Part shown: piece by piece, positions 46,093-57,241 of the stretch | Position numbering within the stretch: the first letter of the stretch is position 1 | How the letters are laid out: every line of letters starts with the position of its first letter | NCBI GenBank assembly: GCA_026119855.1 | Contig: JAOWBW010000361.1 | Coordinates: forward strand, 186,001 to 250,000 | Direction of reading: 5' to 3' | DNA length: 64,000 nt | Source: Campanula takesimana | Taxonomy: Eukaryota; Streptophyta; Magnoliopsida; Asterales; Campanulaceae | Translations under genes and position numbers: made by a program | Notes under the pieces: model-generated | What the model was told of the DNA's origin: nothing | Database searches by the model: none | Seen by the model: the letters and a program-made list of their open reading frames with translations, nothing else

Positions 46093-47329
46093 AATGATTG
46101 ATGACATTACCTACTATAGCAAAGGCAATTCATTGTACTTGATAATAACATGTCCATAAAAATGTGAATGGTAAATCATGCCTCAAGTCAATGCACACAC
46201 TAGCCAGTGATATAGATTTCTAATCTATCCAAAAGATTAAAACTTACAATATAGGAAAGATAGAAATGTCATCAGAGCATACAAATAATATGAGATGTAG
46301 TTTTTTAGGTATGCGTTTAAACTGAATGTTTAAACATCATGCGTAGAAAACATGAGCAGTAAAGATTATGTGCATGGGCTTAAGTAATAATGCATTCAAT
46401 GTTCCACAAACGAATAGTTTGAATTGAACAAGGTTTTGTGAAAGCTTAATGATGCATTCTTCTCATTAAAACTTGAAGGATTGACTGTTTACAGAGTACA
46501 AGCTTTTAAAGAGGAAAAACAAAAGAGGTGCGCACAAAAACAAAAGCGCACAAAAATAAAAGCGCATAAAACATACTATGCGCAACAAGAATTAAAAAGT
46601 CAAAAAAATAGCAAAAATACTTACAAAAGAAATTCTAGTCTATGTTGAACCGTTGCAGGGCTTCACGCATCTCATTCTGAAGACTGTTGAACTTGTTCAT
46701 GAGTTCCACCTTTAAATTTTGAAATTTGTCCTGGAACTCAACAGCTTTTCCAACATAAGTATTCATTCCTCTGCGCATATCAGCATTGTCATCCACCAGC
46801 TCTCTGAATTTAGCTCTGCTGTCCGTCAGGATGGCGGTCTGCGTAGCTTCTAGTCTTGTGTCAGTATGAAGGCGCTGAGTGTTGACGCTGGCTTGAATGT
46901 CTAGCATAGCATAGTCCATCTTGTCATTGAACGCAGAAGAAAAATCTGCCATGGACTTGGTAATACATTTACGCACTTCTTTAATGTTATGCGCAGAGCT
47001 TCCTTGTTCAATCTTCTCCATCTGAGCCTCCATCTGAGCTTGAAGATCATCAAATCCTCTAAGTAACCCATTTGCGAGGGTTTTCTTGAGCTTTTTCAGT
47101 ATGTCCCTAAGTCCACCATCAAACGCTCCAAGGGTGCACACATTTTTGAGTTGTGCGCTGACATTTTCGAGCTGGGCGCTGATGGTTCTCAGGGAGTCCA
47201 GGATAAGTTGATCCAAAGTGATAGGAACTTTTTCTTGCGCAGGCTCAGATGAACTTGCCTTTGCCTCTGTCTTAGCACTCTCCGTGCTTTCCTTTGCTTC
47301 CCTTGATTTTGCTTCCTCCTTCGCCGCTT

Positions 47330-47343
47330 TCTCCCCCTTAATG
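47330..47343 (-). promoter_or_regulatory. Internal polypurine-tract-like motif in ORF3 of C
   Basis: CCATTAAGGGGGAGA on the minus strand (IKGE codons). A second core, GAGGGGGAGC, lies at 47678-47687. Confidence 0.6.
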
Positions 47344-48829
47344 GTATCAATCTCCAAACGCTGCATGTCAAGACGGTACAGTAAAGCAGTTTGAGCAGTA
47401 AGGAGTTGATTCAGCTGCACCTGCGTAGCGACTTGATTCGCTTGAACATAATGCAAGCTTTGTACGATCTGGCGCAGTTCAGCTGAAGAGGAAGTAGGAG
47501 TCTCAGGGGCGGTAGATGAAGGTTGAACTGGAGAAAGATCACTGCTGTCAGAGGCTGCTGGACTAGTGCGGCGCTTCTTCAATCCTTTTGCGCTGCTGCG
47601 TACCTTTTGCTTTAAATGAGAAGAGGCATGTGCGATATCAGCATTGGGGATGGCTTCTTGAGAGGCTTCGTGCATTTGCTCCCCCTCAACTGCAGCATCA
47701 TCTGAATCACCACGAAAATCAGCCTTGCGCTTCATTGTGGTTGGCTTTGAGGGAGCAGGAGATGGATTGTTGGTAGGAACTGCCTCTTTGAAAGAAATCC
47801 CTTTGGTGGATTGAACCAAAGTAATGTCCTTGAACTTTTTGCCACTGGGCGTAGCAATCCCCTTCCCCTTGCGATTATACGCATCCTCTGCAGTTTCTTG
47901 CGCAGCATCAGGTGTAGATCTTCCTGCACTCTTTTTGGACTTGGCCACAGGAATTGGGCCTATCCAAGGTTCCTTGTTGGGAGCGGAATCAGACAGCCAG
48001 ATTTCATAGTAATCAGCGTTACCTATCTCACTGCGCAAATTCTGGAGGTGTACTCGGGAGTAGTACTTTGCGTCGCAAGACTGCTTCTTGATTGACTTTT
48101 CTTCAACATAGGTGGCCAGTTCACCATAAGTCAATAAGAGTTTGGATAGCAGTCTGCAGTGAGTTCGGTATTTGGTCTTCCCTGCGTTCAGCTTCTTGTC
48201 ATAGCTGGTCATTCCCTTCACAATCTCATTGAAGATAATCTGCGGCCAGTCGAGTTGATCTTCGTTGAAGATGGCTGCGCAGTATTCCCACTGCTTTGAG
48301 ATGAAGTGCCCATTATTCCCATTTTTGCAGTTGAGAGAATCTCCAATTAGGGTGCACAGGTGATACATCACCTCACCAAATTCTTTTCTGTTATACATTG
48401 GCCACTTCTTGTTAAGGGAAGGAATGCCAATGAGCTTCTGTGCAAGTGCATTTTGGTGACCTCATCATAGTTGACTGAAGAACTATCAACGTTGAAGTTT
48501 AGGAGGCTGCGAATGTGGTTAGGGTGAACCATTACATCACTGCGCTGAACGGTGGCCATGATCATTCTGTTGTCTTGCCTTCAAGTTGTGCCGGAACAAC
48601 TCTTGCTGTCTTGAAGAATTCACCTACCAACGCAGGCACTATGAAGGATTGATCAAGAGTGAATAAAGGAAGAATGCCAGAGGAGCTGAGAAGGTGAAGC
48701 AGACGACGACCAATTGCATCTAAAGAAAGATCTGCCTGAATAAGTTCCCAACCCGGTATGAAGTAAACGTGTCCGTGCGTAAAACAATAGATAGAATTAG
48801 ACAACCTATTGCACATGGAGCTGTGCGCA

Positions 48830-49025
48830 TTTGCAAATAATGCAGATATACCTTGGCGCAAGTTCCATGAAAAGCAAGGATATTTATGCGCAGAAAAATA
48901 GAAAGAGGATGCGCATAAAATAAAAATGCATACGCAGAAAGGGATCATGCGCACTGAGAATAAATACTTGTAAAGAAGAGTGCGCAGAAAATTAGATAAA
49001 ACTATATGCGCAGAAAACCATGCAC
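48830..49025. repeat. TGCGCA motif island in the ORF3 intron of C
   Basis: About eight TGCGCA/TGCGCAT words in 195 bp, in the same intron position as the CGGTC island of A and the GGCGCAT island of B. Confidence 0.75.
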
Positions 49026-49594
49026 AGAACACAGATACTTGGGGATATATCGATGGACCAAATAAAATATTAAACAATAAGAAAGAATATTTAAGAACAT
49101 GAACACCCAAGAACACCGAAAAACAAAAGTTGACAAAATTCAACAAAAAATACATCGAAATGACGGCATGAACAGGACGAAGTCAACCATGTAAAAAGCA
49201 TAGTCAACAACATTTAAACAAACCCAGAAATTCAGAAAAACGGTTCGTCTGCCAAGGAAGTTACGGAGCACAGAAAATGACGAAAAACACATGTAACGAC
49301 CATTGATCATGAAATAAACTACATGAAAGAATAGATCAGGCAAATACGAACACAACACAACGATCGATTTCAAAAATGATTAACAAACAGGAGAGAAATC
49401 GAAAAGGGAGTATTGAGACTTCCAAGAACAACAATGGCGAAAAATAATAAGTTAGTGAAACATACCATGTCATTAACGGTGGGATGCCTTGATTGTTGTT
49501 GTACTTCTTCGTTCTGAGAGTTCCCAGGATTGGAGTGAGAAGAAGAGTCGGAGATGATGATTTCGGGTTGAGTTTTGGTTTTCTTAGGCGCCAT

Positions 49595-49760
49595 TGAGAA
49601 GGTTTTGAGGAAGGAAAATAGAGGTTGAAGATAAAGAACAGGAGATGGAAATAGAAGGTTTAGAGCAGAGGTTTAGAGAGAGAGAGAGAGAGAGAGATAG
49701 AGAAGAGAGAAGTAGAGAAGTAGAGAAGCGGTTTAAGTAGGACGAAGAGGTTAGGCACAC
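49595..49760 (-). promoter_or_regulatory. CT-rich leader upstream of ORF3 exon 1 of C
   Basis: The minus strand is a TCTCTCTC microsatellite (49674-49720) with CTTCTCTAC repeats before the MAPKK start; no strong TATA was picked. Confidence 0.35.
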
Positions 49761-50645
49761 GATAGCGGGAAATTTATGAGAAAAAGGTACAGTGGCGTAG
49801 GATAGCAATACCACGTGTCACAAAAGGGAACGCGCGTGCGCAAGCCTATGCGCGCGTGTGCATGTGAAGTTCTAAGCTGGTCACTGTCAAGTCAACTTTC
49901 TCATAAATGGTGAGTCAGTGAAAGGACGGGCGCACGTTAGCATGGTGATGTGGCTGAATGGGGGACGCGCGTGCGCAGACTTTGCGCGCGCGTGTGTCAG
50001 CGAAAAAGAGGCTAACGGCTGTCGCATCACCTTCCTCATTAAATGGTAAGCGGACATTCGCAAGGTGTGCTGTCATTAATTGCAGTTTGCATTAAATGAC
50101 AATGGGACATGCGCAGGGGTAAAAAGGTAATTTCCCAAGAAAATTAAAAAAAAATAAAGGCGCGGGAAAATTTAATTTACACAAGTACCCTTGTGACTAA
50201 GCGTTGACTTTTAAGTCAAGGACCTATGTGTAAAATCTAATGAATAGAACACTTACCTGCGATCCACCAAGATTTGCGCATGGATAGTCATGCGCAGCGC
50301 ATTGATAGCGCAGAGATTCTATAAATCTCAGAACTGTTGATTCATGCGCAGACATTTGTTGCGCAGGTGTTGCGCAGGGCGCATGAAACTTAACCTATTT
50401 TGCACACTTATCAAGCAAACACATTAGTATAAATTATATGGACAAGTTAGCTAAGATTAAACATACACATTTCTCTTTTCAAGAGACCACTTGTTAATTC
50501 TTGAGGAGAAGATATTAGATGTTGATGAGCTTGGTATTAGTGCTTGGCAGGTTTGGAAACTGCTATGGTGGACATTCTCGCAGAGAATTGGACAATTATC
50601 TTCATTGATCCCATAGTCCACAGATTGTTGCTTCATCCATAAGAT
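49761..50645 (-). other. pol-ORF3 spacer of C with GCGC islands
   Basis: No gene. GCGCGTGTGC-type words at 49830-49995 and TGCGCAG words at 50275-50385, at the place of the post-pol islands of A and B. Confidence 0.7.
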
Positions 50646-53600
50646 TTAGCAGCAGCAGCTTCCAGCAGCAATATATTCTGCTTCAGTAGTGGAGATGAAC
50701 ACAACAGCTTGTTTCTTGCTCGTCCATGCTACAAGTCGATTTCTAAGGAAATGACATGTTCCACTTGTGCTCTTCCTGTCAATGGTGCACGCTGCATAGT
50801 CCGCATCTGAATAACCTACAAGTTTAAAGTTCAAATCTTTGGTGTACCAAAGTCCAAGGTTAACAGAGCCAAAAATATATCTAATACATTTTATAGCAGT
50901 TATGTGCGCTTCAGAAGAATTTGCATGATAGTGCGCACAGATCCAGTCAACATAATATCTTGGCCAAACAGTAGAAGATAAAGGAGAATCAATCATACCT
51001 TGATACAGTCTGATCAACTTAACTTTTAAGTCTGTTAGGTTTTGATGCTGGTGGCCATTGGAGAGTCGTATGCTTTATCATTCTCAAGTCCAAATTTTGA
51101 TTAAGTCCCTTGTGTACTTGGCTTGATTTATGTAGACGCCATCATTCAATTGCTTGATTTGAAGCCCGAGGAAAAAGGTGATTTCTCCATCATGCTCGTC
51201 TCAAACTTGCTTTTCATTTGCTTTTCAAAGCGCTTACAAAGTGACTCATTAGTAGAACCAATTATAATATCATTGACATAAATTTGAACAAGTAAAGAAT
51301 GATCATTATACTTAGCAATAGAAAGAGTTGTATCGATTTTACCGCGCTTGAAGCCTTTCTCTAGTAGGAATTTTGATAGCGTATCGTACCATGCTCTTGG
51401 AGCTTGCTTAAGTCCATACAAAGCTTTCTTGCTTTGATTCTGTGATGCTTCCATTCTCATCCATCTTGTTTCCGAACACCCATTGAAGTGCTTAATATTG
51501 GATGAGCTTTTCTTGCACTTCTTGCATAGCATCGATCCAGCTTAAAACATGGAGCACTCTATCAATCTTCTTTGATCCGACATGAGAGATAAACGAATGC
51601 TACACCGCAAAGTTTGATGCTCTCGATGTGAGAATCCCTACATTTAGGTGATAGGAATACGAAGATCAAAGGGTATTTTATTTGCTTCAGCACCAAAATC
51701 ATCAAAGGTGATTTGCTGAAGTGGAGAAACATCATGCGCAGGAGGAGGTGTTTGCGCATCAGGAGTTGTAACTTCAGGCGCAGCATTTGAAGTATGCGCA
51801 TGAGATGGACTGATTCTGAATCTGCTTGATCTACATTCTGCGTAAGAACAGTGTTACTGCGCACCTGTCTAAAAAGCTCAGTAGAGGCATCAGAATCATT
51901 TGGAGCCAAATATGGCTCAAGGAGAGAATGTACGTCAAATGTAACATGTACAGATACTATAATAACTAGAGATTTGTCTTATTATGATCATGAAAAGCTT
52001 ATAGAATGATTGGCATACCCAACGAGAATACCTTCATCTGCTTTGGCGTCGAATTTACCTCTATAGCGTTTGCAGCCAAAGAGCTTGAAGAAATCAATGT
52101 TGGGCGCTTTCTCTCTCTCCATAGATCGTATGGAGTATTGATGTAGGCTTTGTTGATGAGGGATCATATTCTGAGTAAAGCATGCACCGTTGACAGCTTC
52201 TTCCCAGAAATACATTTAGAAGTACTGCTTCTACTATCATTGTCTATCCATCCTCAATCAACGAGCGATTCTTTCCACAACGCCATTTTGTTGCGGAACT
52301 CCAGCAGCAGAGAAATTGTGAAGAGTACCATTTGTGGGTTCTTGTTGGTTCTCACAATATTGAGCGACATCGTTGTTCATAAATTCTGTTCCATTGAAGT
52401 GTCGGACTCTATTGATGTCTTCTATGTTTGGAGATTTTAGAAGGAGAGCAGCCAGGATATCATAGAGATACCACAGGTTGATCCAAAGCTTCGCGGTAGT
52501 GAGCGATCCAAACACATGAGGTGAAGCGGATGTAAGCGTTTTGACATTGGAGCAATCTTGCTGGAGGAAAACTGCTTAGGTTGCTTACTAAGCTGGCATG
52601 GTGCTTATACCATTGCTAGCTGCATTCACTTATGTTCTTTGCTACAAAATAAGGATTAGTAATAGAAATTATAGTGGTAAGATCAATAATATAAAAATTG
52701 GTCTTACGAGTCCTTGTGAGCAAAGTTAGTTCAGAAACGCCATTCTTGATATGACAGTGCGTTGAAGTGAAACGGCATTCCAGACCTTTATCGCATAATT
52801 GTGATATGGAGAGCAGGTTGCTTGAGACTGTCTTTTATGATTAGTCCAAATCCAATTATGTGCCCTTGTTGTTGTCACCATATATTACTGAGTGATCTCT
52901 TCCTTCGTGCGCATCTTTAAGAGTGTTGACATCTCCAGTAGTGTCTAGAATCCACTGTTGAAACCAACTGAGCTTGAGAATGCGCAGTGAAGTAGATCTT
53001 TTCTGCTTGTTGAAACATTGACTTGCGTTCTACAGCAGAGTTTATCATTTAAGATCAGCAGCCACTTTAAGAGATTCCTTGCGCGGTTGCGGGGTTGGTG
53101 ATGACTCAGCTTTGTCAGGTTAGCTCTGGCAAATAGGTGCTTGCCATTCTGTCTGCTTGGTGAAGGTATCCCATTTCCACTTGAGTGAAGGGACCTTTCT
53201 TTGATTGTCCTTGGCGCATGCTCAGGTTCCATTTCAGAAAAAACTTTTGAGTCATTGTCAGCATTTGCCACTAAGCAGAACAGTCCATCCTCAGAGTCAG
53301 CATCGTTATCTTCAGTGTATCCAAGTCCTTAGCTTCTTTTCTGCGCAGTTCTCTTCAGCAGCCATTCCGCACTGCTTAGATGCTTTATGCGCAGGGTTGC
53401 TTTTCCTTGTACTCAAATTTTGGAGTAGGCATTGAAGCAAAATGACTGGGCTTTCTGCAGTTGTAGCAGACCAAGTCATCTTTCTTTGAGTCTCTATGAG
53501 AGAGAATACGAATCTTTGCTTGAGGATCCACCAGGTTTGGAGAACTTTCTGAATTTGATCTGAGGTTTGCGCAGCCGCAGGAATATGTGAAAAGTTAGCC

Positions 53601-53684
53601 ATTGCCCTAGATTTTGAAGCCATCTTGAATCGGCACCCAAGCTGTTAAACTTGAAAAACAGAAACATGTTTTATGAAGGTGTTC
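50646..53684 (-). pseudogene. C copy 2: gag-pol, heavily degraded
   Basis: RNase H (50646-51017: SDADYAACTIDRKSTSG, STTEAEYIAAGSCCC), RT (51146-51532: YGLKQAPRAWYDTL, active box mutated to YVND), a linker rich in TGCGCA words (51720-51860), integrase scraps (51988-52515), protease scraps and a truncated gag (52945-53271, 53312-53623). Frameshifts and deletions throughout; the catalytic YVDD is lost. From 51840 on it matches copy 1, including its defects. Confidence 0.9.
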
Positions 53685-53696
53685 GCTCTGATACCA
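53685..53696 (-). promoter_or_regulatory. Primer binding site of C copy 2
   Basis: TGGTATCAGAGC on the minus strand, next to the LTR at 53699. Confidence 0.9.
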
Positions 53697-53698
53697 CT

Positions 53699-55351
53699 TG
53701 TTGGTCCCAAAGGGGCAACAAGGGTATGAAAAATGCTAGGGGGGGGGGTGAATAGCGTTTTAAAAATTCTTTTCAAACCCTTTTGCAAATCAATGGCTTA
53801 TGCGCACAGTTCTCAAATAAGCTAAGTATAGCGCGCACTGAGAGTGTGAAATGCACAGCGGAAATTTAAAGCAGCTCTGCGCAGGGTATACTGCGCAGAG
53901 ATAAAAACGCACGCGCTATGTTTGAGGCTAAATAGTGGCACAAAAAGGATTCTAAGGCAAATGGGCAATAACAATTACAACATCAAAGTGTAGCAATCTG
54001 AAAGATCAAACAAAGCAGTTCATAAATAGTTAAGCAGGAAATATGCAGTAAATATAATGAACACGCTATTTGGAGAGGTTCGATCGATGAAAGATCTACA
54101 TCCTCTACCAAGATGGTTAGTCTTGGATTTCTAATGAAGATCTTATAATATGAGAGAGTATTACAAATTACAACATTTGAGCTCAATACTAACTCAAGAT
54201 CTATTATCTATGAAGAACAAATCCTAGACTAAACCGGTGTATCTCAAGAAGTTAGATCAAAATGATCAAGGCTTCAAGAGGTGTGTGTGTGACAGAAATT
54301 CTGGGCTCTATGAATATGAAAGATGAAGAGCACCGAGAATTCTGGTGATATAGGGCTTTGTGATATGAGCAGGAGTTTGAAGGTTTGAAGATTTTGAAGG
54401 CTGTTCTAAAGAATCTGGAAATACTAAGCATCAGTCTTCAGATCTTCAAGGTTTCTCAATGAAGCATGAAACTCGAGCTCTGAAGCATAGTGGCCAACAA
54501 GAGGGGCTTGATGAATGGGCCGATGAAAGGGCAGCTTGGAAATGAAGATGAGCAGGCTATTTATAGCTGAGAGCTTGAATATAGCCGTTGGAGCTCTGAG
54601 CAAGGACAATGAGCTGGCACAAAGTGATTGGCGCGCAGCTGTCCTTTATAGCCGTTGGGGCTCTGATCAAAGATGATGACCTGGCACAATATGATTGGTG
54701 CGCAGGTGATTTAGAGCCGTTGGAGACTGAGCATGAAGACCAAATTCAAACGCTTCTTCTAGAAGGTTGACAGCTGTCTTCACTTGAGATATTTCTTTTA
54801 AGCGTGTCTCCACCAATGGTTTTGCTGAGTGTGCTTATTTTGTCGTTTGTGCACACCTCAGCATTTTGACTCAATCCAAAAAGCGTAGCTTGTCTTGTCG
54901 CTTTCCAAGCTTCTAGAATGTGAGATCAGGAGATGAGGAATTTGACCAAGGTTGAGTCCGCGCACAAAGGCATGCGCATTGGCGGTGCTCATGGATGCTT
55001 CACATGGGAAGCATGCGCACCATGCTTGGTCACTAAAAGATATCTTCAGAGTTTAGGAAATAAGATCTTGAAAACTGAGCAGGGTCAAGGGCTGCGCAAG
55101 ATATTTTATGCGCAGTGGCGACCTGCGCAGAGGACATCCTGCGCAGTGAAATGAATCCTGCTTAGGAAATCTTTGATCTTTAAAGCTTCAAGTCCTATCA
55201 TCTAAGCCTATACTATAAAAAGGACTAAGCTAAAAATTGAAGTTATAAAACTTCTTACATCGGGTCCTAAAGTCCATAGGAATACTCATAGGTGATGGTA
55301 TCAATCAATTCTAACAAATGTAGGAGGGTTAAGTGATAAGCATACCCAACA
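53699..55351 (-). repeat. 5' LTR of C copy 2 (1653 bp)
   Basis: Same termini as 44437-46081, TATA box 54558-54565, TGCGCA cluster 54955-55145. It ends ATACCCAACA directly against B pol sequence. Confidence 0.92.
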
Positions 55352-57241
55352 ACCTTACATCGTTCAAATTGATTGAGTTCTTCTTGCATTGCAACAACCC
55401 AATTAGGACCTTGGATCGCTTTATCAGCCTTATTCGGTTCAATTTGAGAGATGAAAGCAGTGTAAGCATCAAAGTTTGTAGCTCTCCTTGTATGAACACC
55501 AACGTTTAGATCACCAATGATATTATTGATTGGGTGACCTCTAACTTCACGAATTTCAGGAGGTAAGTTAGGTTGAGTTGTAGTAACTTGAAGGTCTTCA
55601 ATTGGTACATCTTCACTAGATTCTAAATCATCAAAATTTTGGGGTTGAATTGGTGTAGAGTTGAAACTTGGGTTTACACCAGATGCAGCTGAAGATATAG
55701 GCGCATGAGAGGCATCAAGAGGCGCAACATGGGAGTGAGGCGCAGCTGATGACTCATGGGGCGCGACATATGAGGAATTTGGAGCAACTGATGTTGATGG
55801 ATTTCCTTGAGTTGATAGATTCTGATTTTGAGTAGGCGCAACATAAATAGGAGCACCTGTATCATTAAGCTCAACAGAATCATCAGCAACATTTGGAGCC
55901 AAATGTGGCTCAAGGAAAGAATGTTCATCAAATGTAACATGTACAGATTCAACTATCACTAATGTAGTTCTATTAAAAACGCGAAAAGCTTTAGAATGTT
56001 TGGCATACCCAACAAAAATACCTTCGTCGGCTTTGGCATCGAATTTACCTCTATATTCATTTCCGTTGTAGAGGATATAACATTTGCAACCAAAGATCTT
56101 GAAGAATGCAATGTTGGGAGTTCTACCACGCCAAAGTTCATACGGAGTCTTGTTATGAAGTTTGTTGACGAGGGAACGATTTTGAGTAAAACATGCTGTG
56201 TTGATAGCTTCTTCCCAAAAGTACTTAGGCAATTTCGCTTCAGCTATCATCGTCTTTCCCGCTTCAATCAACGTTCTATTCTTTCTTTCCACAACACCAT
56301 TTTGTTGAGGAACTCCAGCGGTTGAGAAGTTGTGATCTATCCCATGATCGTCGCAATATCGAGCAACACCGTTGTTCTTGAATTCTGTTCCATTGTCGGA
56401 TCGAACACTAACGATGTCATCTTCTTTTTGGGTTTGGAGCAGTCTGAATAAGGTGGTCAAAATGTCGTAACAATCGTCTTTTGAGATCATCATTTCCACC
56501 CATGTATATCTTGAATAATCATCCACCACAACTAGAGTATACTTGTTTTTGCGAATACTTGTAGTGGTGACTGGTCCAAATAGATCAATGTGAAGCAGTT
56601 GCAAACATCTAGAAGTTGAAGCATTGGTCTTGCTGGAGAAAGATTTCTTCGGTTGTTTGCCAAGTTGACACGCGGCGCACTTCTTGTCATGATGATCAGC
56701 AACCTTGGGAAGTCCTTTAACAAGGTTATTCCTGCTGAGTTTAGATAGATATTTGAAGTTCAAGTGACTTAAGCGCTTGTGCCACAGCCAACTATTTTCG
56801 CTCACACTTTTAGCTACAAAAAAAAAGATTAGTACTAGAGTTCATACTATGGAAATCAATAATGTAAATATTTGTCTTACGATATCCCGTGAGTAATGTA
56901 GCTCCAGTTTTGCCATTCTTGATGAGACATTGAGTTGAGGTGAAATGGCATTCTAATCCTTTGTCGCAGAATTGAGATATGGATAATAAATTGTGCTTGA
57001 GTCCTTCGACGAGAGAGACTCTTTCAATGCACACTTTGTCTTTCTTGAGCTTTCCATATGCAACAACTTGACCTTTGTTATTATCACCAAATGTTACTGA
57101 GGGAGCTCTTTCTTCATGGACATCTTCTAATAAGGATTCATCTCCAGTCATGTGTCTTGAACACCCACTATCGAGAATCCATTCATAATTTCTAGCTTTT
57201 GAAGAACCAGCCATGAAACAAAGAACCTGAAATATAGACAT
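55352..57241 (-). pseudogene. B pol, 5' half: protease, integrase, linker (broken)
   Basis: 57241-56810 encodes protease (WILDSGCSRHMTGDESLLED, SISQFCDKGLECHF). 56805-55352 encodes integrase: HKRLSHLNFKYLSK, CAACQLGKQPK, catalytic VVVDDYSRYTW, SDNGTEF, NGVVERKN, then FKIFGCKCYILYNG and a Pro/Ser/His linker dotted with GGCGCA-type codons (55697-55850), ending at EELNQFERCKV where element C begins. A long A/T run near 56817-56828 shifts the frame between protease and integrase. All DDE residues are present. Confidence 0.92.

Larger units (their letters stand above)
46635..49594 (-). pseudogene. ORF3 of element C, two-exon gene, frameshifted
   Basis: Exon 1 is 49466-49594 (43 codons, MAPKKTKTQPEIII..., donor ATG|GTATGT). 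Exon 2 begins near 48765 with the YFIPGWELIQADLSLDAIG block, GILPLFTLDQSF and VGEFFKTAR, as in A and B. No AG acceptor is visible at the expected place (TTTTACGCACGG), so it may be mutated. Frame changes occur near 48562 and near 48450. From about 48450 down to 46635 a frame of nearly 600 codons is open: EFGEVMYHLCTLIG, QWEYCAAIF...LDWPQIIFNE, basic KGLKKRRTSP, Ser/Pro linker, coiled coil with LEIDTIKGEKAAKE and a helical tail. No membrane segment seen. Confidence 0.75.
42574..55351 (-). mobile_element. Sirevirus-like element C, tandem of a partial and a full-length copy
   Basis: Order on the plus strand: partial interior (42574-44436), LTR (44437-46081), complete interior (46082-53698), LTR (53699-55351). 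The partial interior repeats 51840-53698 almost base for base. The middle LTR has a PBS on one side and a PPT on the other, so it serves as 5' LTR of the first copy and 3' LTR of the second. The block sits in the RT region of B, next to ERCKV codons at 55352. This is what recombination between LTRs of neighbouring copies, followed by a deletion on the left, would leave. Confidence 0.88.
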
